A stretch of DNA of 64,000 nt from Stenomitos frigidus ULC18 (GCF_003003795.1 NZ_PVWK01000142.1:62001-126000); one strand, 5' to 3'. Positions 25,801 through 35,363 are shown, numbered from the stretch's first letter. Numbers and translations are program-made. The notes: generated by a model from the sequence alone, not told the origin.

Positions 25801-27453
25801 GATCGTCGTTTCGGCAGAAGTGATAATCTCTTCGCGAATGGAGTCGATCGGGGGATTTGTGACCTGGGCAAACAACTGCTGGAAGTAGTCGTACAGCAGC
25901 TTGGGACGATCGGACAGCACGGCTAACGGGGTGTCTGCTCCCATCGAACCAACCGCTTCCACGCCATCGCGCGCCATCGGGGTCAGCAACAGGCGGAGAT
26001 CTTCAAAGGTGTAGCCAAAGGCGGTCTGCCGCTGGATCACGCTCGGTAGGGACGTTTCGGACGTAGCAGGGATCGTTTCCACAGGCGTATCCTGCAATTG
26101 CGACAGATCCACGAGATGCTGGTTCAGCCATTCGCGATACGGATGTTCAGAGGCGATCTGGCTCTTAATTTCCTCATCGGCGACGATGCGACCTTCTTTC
26201 ATATCCACCAGAAACATCCGTCCTGGTTGCAGGCGACCTTTGTGGGCCACCCGTTCTGGTTCGATCGGCAGCACGCCCGCTTCCGATGCCATGATGACCA
26301 GATCATCCTTCGTCACGTAGTAGCGCGATGGACGCAGCCCGTTGCGATCGAGCACGGCACCCATCATCGTGCCATCGGTAAAGGCGATCGACGCAGGTCC
26401 ATCCCACGGTTCCATCAGGCAGGAGTGGTATTCGTAAAACGCTTTCTTCTCATCGCTCATGGATTCGTGTGCCGTCCACGGTTCCGGGATCATCATCATT
26501 ACGGCATGGGGCAGCGATCGACCCGCCAGCGTCAGCAGTTCCAGCGCGTTGTCAAAAATCAGCGAGTCGCTGCCATCCACATTAATGATCGGCGTAATTT
26601 TTTTAATGTCGTCGCCAAACTGCTCAGACTCAAACAGCGATTGCCGTGCGTTCATCCAGTTGATGTTGCCGCGCAGCGTGTTGATTTCGCCGTTGTGGGC
26701 AATGTAGCGGTAGGGGTGCGATCGCTCCCAGCTGGGGAAGGTGTTGGTGCTAAAGCGAGAATGCACCAGCGCCAGGGCACTCTCAAACTCAGGATCGCTC
26801 AAATCCAGAAAATACTGTCCCACCTGCACGGGCATCAGCATCCCTTTGTAGACGATCGTTCGGCTGGAAATGCTGGATGGGTACCAGTAGGGATCAATTG
26901 CAGTTGCCCGAATCGCAGTGTGAGCGCGCTTGCGGATCACATACAGCTTCCGCTCAAATGCCAGATCATCCGCCAGATCAGACGATCGCTGGATAAACAC
27001 CTGCTCCACAAACGGCTCGCTCGCCTTTGCCGTATTACCCAGCATGGAATCATCGGTGGGTACCTCGCGCCAACCCAATACCTTTTGCCCTTCTTCCGCC
27101 ACAATCTGAGCAAACAGTTGGCGTCCCTTCTCCCGTTGTGCGCGATCGGGCGACGAATAAATCATGCCCACGCCGTACTGCCCTGCTTCAGGTAGGGTAA
27201 TGCCCACAGCCGCAGCGGCTTTCGCTAAAAACTTGCGCGGTAGCTGTAGCAAAACACCTGCGCCATCGCCTGTGTTCGTTTCAGCACCCACCGCACCCCG
27301 ATGCTCCAGGTTTAGGAGAATGGTCAACCCATGCTCCACGATCGCGTGAGACTGTGTGCCCTTCATGTGGACAATGAAACCAACGCCGCACGCGTCATGC
27401 TCATAGCGCGGATCGTACAAACCTTGTGGTAATGGCATTTTGTTACTGTTCAT
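22849..27453 (-). CDS. gltB: Glutamate synthase, large subunit
   Basis: The 1534-residue alpha subunit of GOGAT. After a 21-residue propeptide, Cys22 in [11 protein letters not shown] would be the N-terminal nucleophile of the glutamine amidotransferase domain (about residues 22-430), followed by the central domain, the FMN-binding synthase domain ([29 protein letters not shown]) with the 3Fe-4S motif CxxxxxCxxxxC ([15 protein letters not shown]), and the C-terminal beta-helix (GxxG repeats). It makes glutamate together with GltD; a ferredoxin-dependent role cannot be excluded from sequence alone. The gene has no adjacent gltD downstream: four accessory genes follow. A 1.38-kb gene-poor region lies upstream. 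Confidence 0.95.
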   Translation of the reverse strand: MNSNKMPLPQGLYDPRYEHDACGVGFIVHMKGTQSHAIVEHGLTILLNLEHRGAVGAETNTGDGAGVLLQLPRKFLAKAAAAVGITLPEAGQYGVGMIYSSPDRAQREKGRQLFAQIVAEEGQKVLGWREVPTDDSMLGNTAKASEPFVEQVFIQRSSDLADDLAFERKLYVIRKRAHTAIRATAIDPYWYPSSISSRTIVYKGMLMPVQVGQYFLDLSDPEFESALALVHSRFSTNTFPSWERSHPYRYIAHNGEINTLRGNINWMNARQSLFESEQFGDDIKKITPIINVDGSDSLIFDNALELLTLAGRSLPHAVMMMIPEPWTAHESMSDEKKAFYEYHSCLMEPWDGPASIAFTDGTMMGAVLDRNGLRPSRYYVTKDDLVIMASEAGVLPIEPERVAHKGRLQPGRMFLVDMKEGRIVADEEIKSQIASEHPYREWLNQHLVDLSQLQDTPVETIPATSETSLPSVIQRQTAFGYTFEDLRLLLTPMARDGVEAVGSMGADTPLAVLSDRPKLLYDYFQQLFAQVTNPPIDSIREEIITSAETTIGAERNLLTPEPESCHLIKLKTPILSNEELAKLKALHEGDFKSITLPILFKSLDGVKGLEQAIEQLCADSDRAIENGVSILILSDRGISPDEAPIPALLAVAGLHHHLIRHGTRTRVGLVLESGEPREVHHHAMLIGYGCGAINPYMVFETIDDMIQQGLLVGVEYKTACKNYIKAATKGVVKIASKIGISTLQSYRGAQIFEAIGLNHTVIDRYFTGTASRIEGMDLEVLAKEAMLRHSHAFPDREVNGHTLDVGGDYQWRKDGEAHLFNPQTIHSLQQAVRTGSYDTYKKYASLVNEQNQKHFTLRGLLEFKAREPISIDEVEPIDAIMKRFKTGAMSYGSISKEAHETLAIAMNRIGGKSNTGEGGEDPDRYTWTNDQGDSKNSAIKQVASGRFGVTSLYLSQAREIQIKMAQGAKPGEGGQLPGKKVYPWIAKVRHSTPGVGLISPPPHHDIYSIEDLAELIHDLKNANREARISVKLVSEVGVGTIAAGVAKAHADVVLISGYDGGTGASPQTSIKHAGLPWELGLAETHQTLVLNNLRSRIAVETDGQMKTGRDVVIAALLGAEEFGFATAPLITLGCIMMRVCHLNTCPAGIATQDPQLREKFVGEPEHAVNFMTFIAQEVRELMAQLGFRTLTEMVGRTDVLESHAAIEHWKAKGIDLSKILYQPQVGADVGLYCQIPQDHGLAKSLDMTVLLDLCKPAIENGTPVKATLPIKNVNRVVGTILGNEITKRHWDGLPEDTIHLHFQGSAGQSFGAFVPKGVTLELEGDANDYLGKGLSGGKIILYPPAASTFVAEDNIIAGNVALYGATSGEVYIRGMVGERFGVRNSGVNTVVEGVGDHGCEYMTGGKVVVLGATGRNFAAGMSGGVAYILDEAGDFATRCNPSMVGLETLDDPEEIEELRQLIQHHADYTQSQKAATVLANWDAMLPKFVKVMPRDYKRVLQALKQALEDGLSGDDALTAAFEANAKDVARIGGS

Positions 27454-28829
27454 TTGGGTGCGTGCTGACTGCCTGAGAAGGGCAAGAGGTGAGCAAGAGC
27501 GTCGAAGCCATTAAATTAAAACGTTAACGAACCCTCGGTCAAGTAGGGTTTGCAGGCTAACGTCTTTAGGACTTTGCCGACCAGACTGAATCAAGCTGTT
27601 ACTTTCATTGTTTAAAGTGCCTAAAGTGCCTTGACCGCCTTCAGCATTCTGATCGCTTTAATCTGATTGTTTCAAACAGTCGTTAAAGCTTCTAACGAGA
27701 CCGTGCGTCGATCGCCAGCTCTAATAAAATTATCAGATCTGCAACAGCGATAAATTGTGTCACTGCATACCCTCTTGCAGTCCTCAATCATTTGTAATCA
27801 GAGCTTAGGAAACCGTTTCTCTCCACGAGACGATGCCGTTTAAGTCTCCAGGTTTCGTCCCAAGAAGCGGGTTGTGCTCAAACCGTATGTCATTCCTAGT
27901 CATAAAAAGTCGTGCAAGAAAATTGACCAGAAAAAGATCTTACCTCTAGAGACGAATGCTTGCTGCTCAAAAAGAAGGGTGCCAAGCACTTTTGCAGAGA
28001 CTAAATCTGCTTTACTCTCTATGCTCTGCTCTCAAAATAAGGAGTAGTGACGTTAAACCTGAATGCAAAATCACATCAGTATTTAAAAGCGCTAGTCCCA
28101 CGATGCTACAAAGCTTGGAAAACCTGTTTTTTGAACTGATGTTGTTTCTGCACAACGAAATAGAAATCTTTCCCCATTAATTGTGATTATTCTTGACAAT
28201 GAGTGTTGAAAAGCAACAATTTCCAACTGGCTTTGGCAAAACTACTTTAAGTCTAGTCTCCTATATTTGAATGCTAACGCGTGCTTTTCATCACGTCTCT
28301 TTTCATCGCGTCTAATGTTGTCCATCCTCTTGTAATGTACGTCCTTTAGGGTGCGAAATGGAGTAGGGTGCGAAATGGAGACCAACGTGTGGCTTCGTGA
28401 TGGATGTCTCTACAACTAGCTAAACAGGGTCAATTTTGGGCACGCTAACGCTGGCAATGCTCTACACGATCGCTCCAGCAACCTAACTCAACGAAAGAGT
28501 CGTACTGCCGCCAGTTGCGTAGCTAGGCCACCGGTAGCGTTTTCGCGTATCGTAGGCATAAAATTCTGCCTTTAAATGCGTGGATTCGCTGAAGCAATCT
28601 GTTGTCGTGCGATCGGTGAGACTCCAAACGGTACCTTCCCTGCACCTAAAGCTCACAAGAAAGCTGATTGCCAAGCCCGTTACTGCTGTTGAAGTTTAAT
28701 CACTACGGGTCAATTCCCCGCCCCTGGGAGCGCATGAGGCACAGCAGTCCGAATGGGCGCTGTTGAGCGAAGCCGAGCCGCGAAGCGTGTGAGGCGTAGC
28801 GAAGTGATACTCCGTCCGCTTGCGGCGGA
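27454..28829. other. 1.38-kb gene-poor region upstream of gltB
   Basis: Holds the gltB promoter at its left end. TAAAGTGCC occurs twice in tandem near 27613-27630. Two short frames, 27956-28180 plus and 28483-28674 minus, match nothing I recognise. From about 28700 there is a C/G-rich dispersed-repeat-like stretch with GCGAAGC/GAGGCG blocks and a CTCCG/CGGAG hairpin at 28810-28830. I saw no NtcA box (GTA-N8-TAC) and no glutamine riboswitch near gltB. Confidence 0.5.
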
Positions 28830-29391
28830 GACGTTCATTTGAAAACGGTCTTTCAGGAAGACTTAGGCAACGTTTTTGTAGACGAACGTCGCATGCGGCA
28901 AGTACTGCTCAACTTGCTCAACAATGCCGTTAAATTTACGCCCCCCGGTGGACAGGTAACGCTGTTAGTCCACCTAGAACAACCAGAGGCTTACAAAGAC
29001 AGCGATTGCATCCAACCGATACCTTCAGGTGCCTGTAACCTCTGCTTCTCGGTGCTTGATACAGGCATCGGGATTGCTGCTGCCGATCATGCCAAACTTT
29101 TTCAGGCGTTTGTTCAGATTGATAGCAGCCTCAACCGTCAATATTCAGGCACGGGCTTGGGTCGGATGTTGGTCAAGCAAATCGTAGAGCTACATGGCAG
29201 TAGTGTCATAGTCAACAGCGAGGTGGGAAAAGGAAGTTTTACTGTACGTTTGCCGTATGCGTGCCAGGCGCCAAACGTTATCGCAGCAGCACCGAAGATG
29301 ATACCTAGTGAGGCATTCTTACTGCCGAACGATCGCGTCTTGATTGTCGAAGATTCTACCGCTGCCGCAGAACAAATTGCCCGCTATCTCA

Positions 29392-30299
29392 GAGGCTGTT
29401 TGGAAAGCCGGATCGACCGTAAAAAACTCACACGGTTAGGCTGTAAGTAGTGAACTCCAACCCCGTGAGAGCGATGGTTAAATTTTACTCAAGCAACCTG
29501 ACCTACGCCCAATTTGACTTAATCCGACCGCTGCTGCCGCCTGCCAAACCCGGCGGTCGCCCCCGCAGTACCAACCTGTGGGCAGTGCTGAACGCCATTT
29601 TTTACGTGGTCACGCAGGGCTGTAAATGGCGAGACATCCCCGGCGACTTTCCGGCTTGGCAAACGGTGTACACCTACTTCCGCAACTGGCGCAAAGACGG
29701 CACCTGGCAAGCGATCCATGCGCGCTTACGAGCGTGGACACGAGTCGCAGTCGGACGCCCAGAAAGTCCTTCCGAGGTGATTCTCGATAGTCAAACGGTG
29801 CCCACGGTAGCGATGGTGCAGCAGGCAGTGGGGTTTGACCGCTTCAAAGCCACCAAAGGGCGCAAACGTCATACCGTTGTGGATACGCTGGGTTTAGTGA
29901 TGTCTGTGCTGGTGACCGCGGCGAGCCTGCCGGAACGCGAGGGGGGCAAACGGGTGCTGCAACGCTTGTCTGAACTGGGTGCGAAGGTTTGTCGCCTTTA
30001 CCTCGTTTGGGTGGATGGCGGCTATAGTGGTCAACCCTTTGTGCAATGGGTAATGGATCGCTTTCGTTGGGTGGTTTACCCAGTGCTGCGCCCCGAACAG
30101 ACCAAAGGCTTTGTACTTCTGAAAAAGCGTTGGGTCGTGGAACGGACGTTTGGCTGGTGGCAATGGTATCGGCGGCTCAATTGTGATTATGAGGCACTGC
30201 CGGAAACTGCGGAAACGATGATTTATCTCGCCATGATTCGGCTTATGGTCAGGCGACTGGCGTAATTTGTTACACCCCTAACCCTTTTCAAACAGCCTC
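29392..30299 (+). mobile_element. IS5-family insertion sequence, complete, 908 bp
   Basis: Ends are inverted repeats beginning GAGGCTGTTTG(G/A)AAAG, 15 of 16 bases identical. The flanks carry TCA on both sides (29389-29391 and 30300-30302), the 3-base TNA-type target duplication seen in the IS1031-like branch of IS5; because of symmetry it can also be written as CTCAG. Removing the element and one target copy restores the kinase reading frame exactly. Confidence 0.88.
29474..30265 (+). CDS. IS5-family DDE transposase
   Basis: An intact transposase of 263 residues from ATG 29474 (271 from an upstream GTG at 29450). The N-terminus has the helix-turn-helix-like YAQFDLIRPLLPPAKPGGRP, followed by RAILNAI-type residues (NLWAVLNAIFYVVTQGCKWRD). 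The DDE triad is seen in VILDSQTVPTV, LVWVDGGYSGQPF and WVVERTFGWWQWYRRL. It lies inside the 908-bp element and shows no frameshift, so the element may still be active. Confidence 0.92.
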   Translation: MVKFYSSNLTYAQFDLIRPLLPPAKPGGRPRSTNLWAVLNAIFYVVTQGCKWRDIPGDFPAWQTVYTYFRNWRKDGTWQAIHARLRAWTRVAVGRPESPSEVILDSQTVPTVAMVQQAVGFDRFKATKGRKRHTVVDTLGLVMSVLVTAASLPEREGGKRVLQRLSELGAKVCRLYLVWVDGGYSGQPFVQWVMDRFRWVVYPVLRPEQTKGFVLLKKRWVVERTFGWWQWYRRLNCDYEALPETAETMIYLAMIRLMVRRLA

Positions 30300-30563
30300 T
30301 CAGTGACCTGAGCTTAGAGGCCGTGATTTATCCTCGTGGTGAGGGCGCAGTAGAAGAGGCGTTGTGCCTTCAACCCGCGTTGATCTAAAAAGCGTTGCGG
30401 TCACTCGGCACTTATAGGTAAATGTCGCCGACTTAGGAGCTTTCTAGTCAACAAAATACCCGTAGGGGCAGGTTTGATCACAGGATTAACGGCTAGAGGC
30501 AAGATTGATCGACTATAAGCAGTTGATCCAAGAATGAGTGCAATAATAGTTTTGCAGGCGTGT

Positions 30564-31013
30564 CTACTTGATGAGCATTAAGTAATCTGCATAGGCAACG
30601 TGAAAAAAACGCTTAATCGTATCGGGAAAATGACCTGGTAACAGATCAATACCGATCGCAGACTTCATTAAGTAGGCTGCCAGGAGAATAAACGCGCTTA
30701 TGGTCAAATTGGCTCCCAGCAAAATGATGACGATGGCGATCGTATTGCCCATCTTCGTCATGACCTGAGGAACGTAGCGTCGCTTTTTGGCGCGACGATC
30801 TTTGCCAATAAACAGCACTATATAGAAGCGTGAAACAAGCAGATCAATGACAAACCGCAGATCAACCAGCTTGGCCGATGGTTTCGGAATCGCCTCGTTC
30901 AGAATTTGGTGAAAAGCTTCTAATTGTTCTGGTGTGAGGCTGTTTCGTATCGGTGCAGCAAGCTTTGATAAATAGTAATTGGGAGTGTGCGATGAATAGT
31001 CAGGACGGTTCAC
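30564..31013 (-). CDS. Hypothetical membrane protein
   Basis: A 149-residue protein: a soluble N-terminal third with a helical segment (LTPEQLEAFHQILNEAIPKP), a basic stretch GKDRRAKKRRYVP, then two hydrophobic segments (about residues 89-107 and 108-123). Similar cyanobacterial proteins exist, but I cannot name a family. The neighbour at 31048 is also a small membrane protein on the same strand with a 34-base gap, so the two may be expressed together. Confidence 0.6.
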   Translation of the reverse strand: MNRPDYSSHTPNYYLSKLAAPIRNSLTPEQLEAFHQILNEAIPKPSAKLVDLRFVIDLLVSRFYIVLFIGKDRRAKKRRYVPQVMTKMGNTIAIVIILLGANLTISAFILLAAYLMKSAIGIDLLPGHFPDTIKRFFHVAYADYLMLIK

Positions 31014-31047
31014 AATGACTTCCTATAGCTGAATTAAGCCCTAAACG

Positions 31048-31497
31048 TTATGGCAACAAAACTCTGGTGCCTTGGCCCAGAGTTAAACCAAGATTGGTCA
31101 CGATCATCAGCAAGCAAAACGTTTTTGCTCTGTTCCAGCTATTTGAGCGGAGAAACTGATGGGTAAATGCCAGTTGAAACGTTAAAACTGTTGCTAAAAG
31201 CCAATTCACCACAAGTTCGATGGCCCAATTCTGGGCGGATGTCAGGTCTGTACCAGACCACACAAAGAACATGGCCTCGTGGTGAAAGAGGGTAGTGCAC
31301 CAGAGCAGACCAAGAACGCAAACCACCGATCCAGCGATCGCTCCAAAACCTGCCCAGGCAAGGTAAAAAACGATCGCTTCGATGCTCACCCAAACGGCAA
31401 AGGATGCCTTATAACTGCACAGCACGTAACCTGCCAGCCCACAGCTACAGAACAGCACCAGCAACTGTATGCCGGTTTTTCGCATGAAGCTTGACAA
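31048..31497 (-). CDS. Hypothetical multi-pass membrane protein
   Basis: A 149-residue protein with about four hydrophobic segments: residues 8-27, 33-64, 88-112 and 125-145. No conserved motif stands out. The start ATG at 31497 or 31485 is possible. It is directly upstream of the membrane-protein gene ending at 30564 on the same strand, and next to an AT-rich regulatory spacer that precedes the deaminase gene. Function unknown. Confidence 0.55.
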   Translation of the reverse strand: MSSFMRKTGIQLLVLFCSCGLAGYVLCSYKASFAVWVSIEAIVFYLAWAGFGAIAGSVVCVLGLLWCTTLFHHEAMFFVWSGTDLTSAQNWAIELVVNWLLATVLTFQLAFTHQFLRSNSWNRAKTFCLLMIVTNLGLTLGQGTRVLLP

Positions 31498-31629
31498 CGT
31501 GATTATCCTTACGAGCTTGCAACTCTTCCCAGTATTCCCAAATCTGCTGGGTAGAATGAGTTCTTCTCTTCGATTGGTGAGGTTGTGTCGGATGCATTGA
31601 TGGCGCTGCGCTTAGTGAGGGGCTGTTGG

Positions 31630-32142
31630 CTAAGAAAACTGCCAGAACTCACGATGCACTTCGATAATTTCAGCTTCTACTGCAGGCAAAGGACCCCAGA
31701 CTTGAATCGGTTTCTGACCGCGATCGAACACCTCACGACAGGGCAGATGCAACGTTGGGTTTGCCTCATGGTTGCCTGTTAACGCGAGTAACCGAGTTTC
31801 AGCGATGCCATACACAAGGCGACCAATATTTGCCCAGTATTGCGTTCCGGCACACATTGCACAGGGCTCAGCCGTCGTATAAAGTGTGCAGCCCCAGAGA
31901 TAATCTGGCGAGAAATTGAGCCATGCTGTGCGAATCAGCACCGCTTCTGCGTGATTGACCGTATCCACATTGCCTTGCTCCAACAGCACCGTTTCGCGAT
32001 CGGGTGCCACCAACAGGGCGCCAAACGGATGATGCCCAAACTCACGCGCACGCATGGCAATTTGATTGGCCCGTCGCAAATGCTGAAGCATCTGTTCAGG
32101 CGTTGGGTCAGGATTGGGCGGGAGGGAAGGGCGATCGGGCAT
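31630..32142 (-). CDS. Nucleoside/guanine deaminase family protein
   Basis: A 170-residue zinc-dependent deaminase of the cytidine/deoxycytidylate family. The zinc site is complete: NHAEAVLIRTA supplies His and the catalytic Glu, and EPCAMCAGTQYW the two Cys. The C-terminal LLALTGNHEANPTLHLPCRE is typical of a bacterial guanine-deaminase-like subgroup, whereas tRNA adenosine deaminases look different after PCxxC. If it acts on guanine it would yield xanthine. The HpxO-type gene lies 241 bases upstream on the same strand, which supports a purine role. Substrate is unproven. Confidence 0.75.
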   Translation of the reverse strand: MPDRPSLPPNPDPTPEQMLQHLRRANQIAMRAREFGHHPFGALLVAPDRETVLLEQGNVDTVNHAEAVLIRTAWLNFSPDYLWGCTLYTTAEPCAMCAGTQYWANIGRLVYGIAETRLLALTGNHEANPTLHLPCREVFDRGQKPIQVWGPLPAVEAEIIEVHREFWQFS

Positions 32143-32291
32143 AGGCGTGAGGAGTAAAAGCAGAGGGCAGGAGGCTAGAGGAGTTCTTAGTTGTTAGTTT
32201 TTAATTATTAGAAAAAATTGGAAAAGGCAGAGAGCAGGAGGAGTTGTTGGTTGTTAGAAAGGCTAAAGGCTGACGGTTAAAAGCAAGAAAA

Positions 32292-32337
<46 letters not shown>

Positions 32338-32383
32338 CTAGCCAAACTCAAAACTCAAAACTCAAAACTTTCCCCCTTCCTTC

Positions 32384-33547
32384 CTACCCTAGCGGTCCAC
32401 CCAAAATTGTTTTGGCGATACCGTCGATTGTTTCGGTTCCATCGTCGTACTTCAGTTCTTCGTACCACTTTTGGGTCTTTTCAGGGTCTTTGCCATGAAT
32501 CATGTCAGCGCGTTTACGGGCACGAGTGATGATGTCGGCAACGCGATCCTTCCGTTCTGCTTCGTAGCGCCTGAGGGCATCGGCAACGCTGAGGTTAGTC
32601 GTTTTCAGGTAGTTAGTGAGCACGAACGCATCCTCCATCGCCTGACTGCCACCCTGTCCTAAATCGGGAGCGGTGCCATGTGCCGAATCACCCAGCAGGG
32701 CAACGCGGCCGCGTACCAGGGTTTCCAGTGGTTCAATATCGTGGATTAAGACACGGTTGGTTTTCTCTGGTTCTAAGCGTTGAATCAGCGCTTGCACGGG
32801 TGCTGCCCAACCCGCAAAAAAGTGTTCTAGCTCGGTACGAATCTCACCGGCGTCCTGAGCCTGTTCCTTGGACATTGGGACATCGAAGAAGAAGTAGAAG
32901 CGATCGCTCGCGATCGGCATCAGCGAGGCGCGTTTGTGTTCACCCACATAGATAACCCAACTTGTCTTCGGCGCTAGATCGTCTGTGGCAGGTACTAGCC
33001 CGTTCCAGTTGACATAGCCCACATAGCGGCGATCGAGGGGATGCCCCACAACGTAGGGACGCAGGCGTGAGTGAGTGCCATCTGCTGCAACCAGTACATC
33101 GCCTGTAGCACTGCTACCGTCTTCAAAAAGGGCGGTCACGCTATCGGCGTCTTGCTCGACGCCCACACACTTCGCGCCTAGCTGGACATTTTCTGTCCCA
33201 AACGCTTGCAGCAGCATTTGCTGGAGTTCTGTCCGTGCTACGGGATACGGTCGTTGTCCGACCTGTTCAATTAATGGCAAAAGGCTGAAATCATTCAGTG
33301 GTTCTCCTGCGCGGCTGTAATAGGCCATGCGATCCATCTGCCCACCAATGCTGGCAATCTCGCTGGCTAGCCCCAGGTGATTCAACACTTTCACGCCATT
33401 CGACCAGAGAGAAATAGCGGCTCCTGCAGGACGTAATTCGCTGACGCGATCGTAGATTTTGACGGTATATCCTGCCTGCTGCATAGCGATGCCTGTAGTC
33501 AAGCCACCCATCCCAGCACCGATGATAATGACCTTCAGGCTATCCAT
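32384..33547 (-). CDS. hpxO: FAD-dependent urate hydroxylase, HpxO type
   Basis: A 387-residue flavoprotein monooxygenase. FAD motifs: VIIIGAGMGGLTTGIAMQQA (residues 5-24), RTELQQMLL, and LLGDSAHGTAPDLGQGG (about residues 285-301). The regions GYVNWNGLVPATD, KRASLMPIASDRFYFFFDVP and the end (HGKDPEKTQKWYEEL, TILGGPLG) match the HpxO family in detail, and not simply a generic salicylate-type hydroxylase. HpxO converts urate to 5-hydroxyisourate with NADH and O2. It is read toward the guanine-deaminase-like gene, and the pair suggests nitrogen recovery from purines. No xanthine dehydrogenase or later ureide gene is in the window. Confidence 0.85.
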   Translation of the reverse strand: MDSLKVIIIGAGMGGLTTGIAMQQAGYTVKIYDRVSELRPAGAAISLWSNGVKVLNHLGLASEIASIGGQMDRMAYYSRAGEPLNDFSLLPLIEQVGQRPYPVARTELQQMLLQAFGTENVQLGAKCVGVEQDADSVTALFEDGSSATGDVLVAADGTHSRLRPYVVGHPLDRRYVGYVNWNGLVPATDDLAPKTSWVIYVGEHKRASLMPIASDRFYFFFDVPMSKEQAQDAGEIRTELEHFFAGWAAPVQALIQRLEPEKTNRVLIHDIEPLETLVRGRVALLGDSAHGTAPDLGQGGSQAMEDAFVLTNYLKTTNLSVADALRRYEAERKDRVADIITRARKRADMIHGKDPEKTQKWYEELKYDDGTETIDGIAKTILGGPLG

Positions 33548-33746
33548 GACGTACTCCTTTCAATACTTCCAAAAGATGCACAATTATTCGAATAAAACTG
33601 AACTCTACGATACAAATCTACCACCTGGATGATGTGCTTCCCGGCTCTCCGTCTTAATCTAAAGCTATTCGTTCGAGCGCTGCTACTCATCCTTTCGTGA
33701 TCTCAGCCACACATTAACGCAAAGGGTGGCTGAGAGGCGCATCATT

Positions 33747-33786
33747 AACGACTTCAATCCATATAAAACGACTTCAACCCATATAA
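33747..33786. repeat. Two 20-bp direct repeats
   Basis: AACGACTTCAATCCATATAA and a copy with one T-to-C change are tandem with a 20-base period, ending 13 bases before the gene at 33800. They could be duplicate regulator sites or a slippage product. GGGAGC between them and the ATG is the only ribosome-binding-site candidate. Confidence 0.9.
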
Positions 33787-33799
33787 ATGGGAGCTTTTT

Positions 33800-34054
33800 A
33801 TGCAAACTCAATGGGAAACCTATAAAGGGCTGGAGCTAATTCCAGACTCTGCACCGGAACCAAAAGTGAATCACTTTATGCATGGGCTCTTGCTCAGCCA
33901 TCTTTGGCGATCGCTCATCAATGCCCTGGCGCAAGAGCATTTTTATGAGCAACGACGCGACTATTTTGAGCGGTGCTGGGCGATCGATTATGCCGATCCT
34001 TATACAATTAAGCATGCAGACCAACTCAAAAAGCTGTTGACGTTGATGGACTAA
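33800..34054 (+). CDS. Small hypothetical protein
   Basis: An 84-residue soluble protein rich in aromatic, charged residues (HFYEQRRDYFERCWAIDYAD). No family recognised. It has a plausible start with a short upstream GGGAGC, and two 20-bp direct repeats immediately upstream could be its promoter region. It ends 18 bases before the stop of the convergent minus-strand gene at 34073. Confidence 0.5.
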   Translation: MQTQWETYKGLELIPDSAPEPKVNHFMHGLLLSHLWRSLINALAQEHFYEQRRDYFERCWAIDYADPYTIKHADQLKKLLTLMD

Positions 34055-34072
34055 TACGTCATCTGCAAACAG

Positions 34073-34741
34073 CTAAACGAGAGAACGAAAAACAGCGACC
34101 ATCAAGCTGTAGCCAAGAAACACTAGTAACGCACCGATGAGGTTAAGCCTGCCGTCCATCTGCTGCGGTTTTAACCAAAAACTGAGCAGCCATGTCACCG
34201 ATGGCATAACTACCCATGTCAACAAAGAGCAACTGACTAAATTGCTCACAAACATTTGGTAGGGCAACGCCCATGCGTCCATAAAGCGCAATTTGGCAAA
34301 CAGTAACGTTTCTACCATCACCGTTGGATAAAGCCCAAATAGCACTGCAAAATTCTGTTTCCAGGCCGGTGGATGAGAGCGTTTACCGTTGGTATCGATG
34401 CGTTTAGAGAACCAGGCTTCCAAGCCCGTCAGCCCATTACCCATGTGATAACGATAGGCACCAAAGCGCCGCTTTCCCATGCTGATGAGGCGATGACGCG
34501 TATCTGAATCGAGCCATTGACTCAGGTTGGCAGGAGTGTCGAAATGCACAATGATGTACCATTTGTCCTGCGCATCTTTGATCGCTGGGAAGACATCCGT
34601 GCGTAAATAGCCTTCAAACTGAGTGACCCCCGATCGAATCTCTGACTGCCATTTCCGAAACTCTGTTTCTTTTTCTCCAGGGATGCCGTCATACTCAATC
34701 ACAATGCTGCCATCGGGCATCGGCTCAATTTGATCCGTCAT
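34073..34741 (-). CDS. ABM-superfamily protein with C-terminal membrane segments
   Basis: A 222-residue protein whose first 110 residues resemble the antibiotic biosynthesis monooxygenase (dimeric alpha-beta barrel) fold: IVIEYDGIPGEKETEFRKWQ, then EGYLRTDVFP and WYIIVHFDTPANLSQWLDSD. The rest contains three hydrophobic segments (about residues 130-150, 165-185 and 198-218), so it is probably membrane-anchored. Such two-part ABM/membrane proteins are known without an established function. It is convergent with the small gene at 33800. Confidence 0.65.
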   Translation of the reverse strand: MTDQIEPMPDGSIVIEYDGIPGEKETEFRKWQSEIRSGVTQFEGYLRTDVFPAIKDAQDKWYIIVHFDTPANLSQWLDSDTRHRLISMGKRRFGAYRYHMGNGLTGLEAWFSKRIDTNGKRSHPPAWKQNFAVLFGLYPTVMVETLLFAKLRFMDAWALPYQMFVSNLVSCSLLTWVVMPSVTWLLSFWLKPQQMDGRLNLIGALLVFLGYSLMVAVFRSLV

Positions 34742-34877
34742 AGATAGAAGACAAAAATAAGGGGCAGGAAGCGGTGCAACAGCGGGCTGCAGTAGGTGTT
34801 CGCTGAAATGTATGACTGTAGTTTGATGCAGTTTAGAGCAGGATCGGTATTCTGGGGATAGCCGTTATCCCAGAACT

Positions 34878-35363
34878 ATGTCCACCATTCCTAAAAACAT
34901 CAACAAGCCGTCAGCACTCAAGCGTGTTCGTCTTGTTAGCCATCTGCTCGACAATGCGATTCCGATTCCTGGGACGCGCTTTCGCGTTGGGCTCGACCCG
35001 ATTCTGGGGCTACTGCCTGGTGCAGGCGATTTTCTTGGGGCAGCCCTTTCTGCTTACATTGTGATCGAGGCGGCTCGGTTTGGCTTGCCACGAGAAACAT
35101 TGACGCAGATGGTGACGAATTTGGTGCTCGACTCGGTTGGCGGTTCGCTACCTGTGCTAGGGGATGTGTTTGACGCAACCTGGAAAGCGAATAGTCGCAA
35201 TTTGGCGCTTTTAGAAGCTCATGTGGCGACACCATCACCGAAAAAGGCCGCGAATCGTGGCTTTGTCGTTCTGATCATCCTCTTGTTGGTCGTGCTACTT
35301 GTCGGCATTGCTGCGATTGCAACGCTGCTGATTACCTGGCTGCTGAAGACGATATCTGGCTAG
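34878..35363 (+). CDS. DUF4112 family membrane protein
   Basis: A 161-residue protein matching DUF4112: RLVSHLLDNAIPIPGTRFRV, GLDPILGLLPGAGDFLGAAL, VLDSVGGSLPVLGDVFDATW. A membrane segment is predicted at the C-terminus (VVLIILLLVVLLVGIAAIAT, residues about 130-150) and a weaker one near residue 55. The role of the family is unknown. Its 3' end overlaps the convergent GNAT gene by 32 bases (35332-35363). Confidence 0.82.
   Translation: MSTIPKNINKPSALKRVRLVSHLLDNAIPIPGTRFRVGLDPILGLLPGAGDFLGAALSAYIVIEAARFGLPRETLTQMVTNLVLDSVGGSLPVLGDVFDATWKANSRNLALLEAHVATPSPKKAANRGFVVLIILLLVVLLVGIAAIATLLITWLLKTISG

Larger units (their letters stand above)
28830..30388 (+). pseudogene. Decayed hybrid histidine kinase fragment, interrupted by an IS
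   Basis: The fragment starts inside the kinase ATP-binding domain: VFVDERRMRQVLLNLLNNAVKFTP (N box), DTGIGIAAADHAKLFQAFVQ (G1/F) and GTGLGRMLVKQIVELHG (G2), then a receiver domain opening with DRVLIVEDSTAAAEQIARYL. The upstream frame comes from repeat-like sequence and has no dimerisation or sensor domain. The IS at 29392-30299 interrupts the receiver. Beyond it the receiver continues in frame (SDLSLEAVIYPRGEGAVEE) and stops at 30386-30388 just before the expected phospho-Asp. Both ends were therefore truncated independently of the IS. Confidence 0.8.

Noticed and set aside
26098-27195. Long open frame of 365 codons on the plus strand inside gltB
   Set aside because: Antisense shadow of the strongly conserved gltB coding sequence; the translation has no recognisable domain.
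27454-27800. NtcA site or glutamine riboswitch upstream of gltB
   Set aside because: No GTA-N8-TAC and no glnA-type core motif was found on either strand.
27956-28180. 74-codon plus frame in the gltB upstream region
   Set aside because: Ordinary chance-length frame with no motif or ribosome-binding site.
28483-28674. 63-codon minus frame near the kinase remnant
   Set aside because: No recognised homology and no start context; kept only as part of the gap description.
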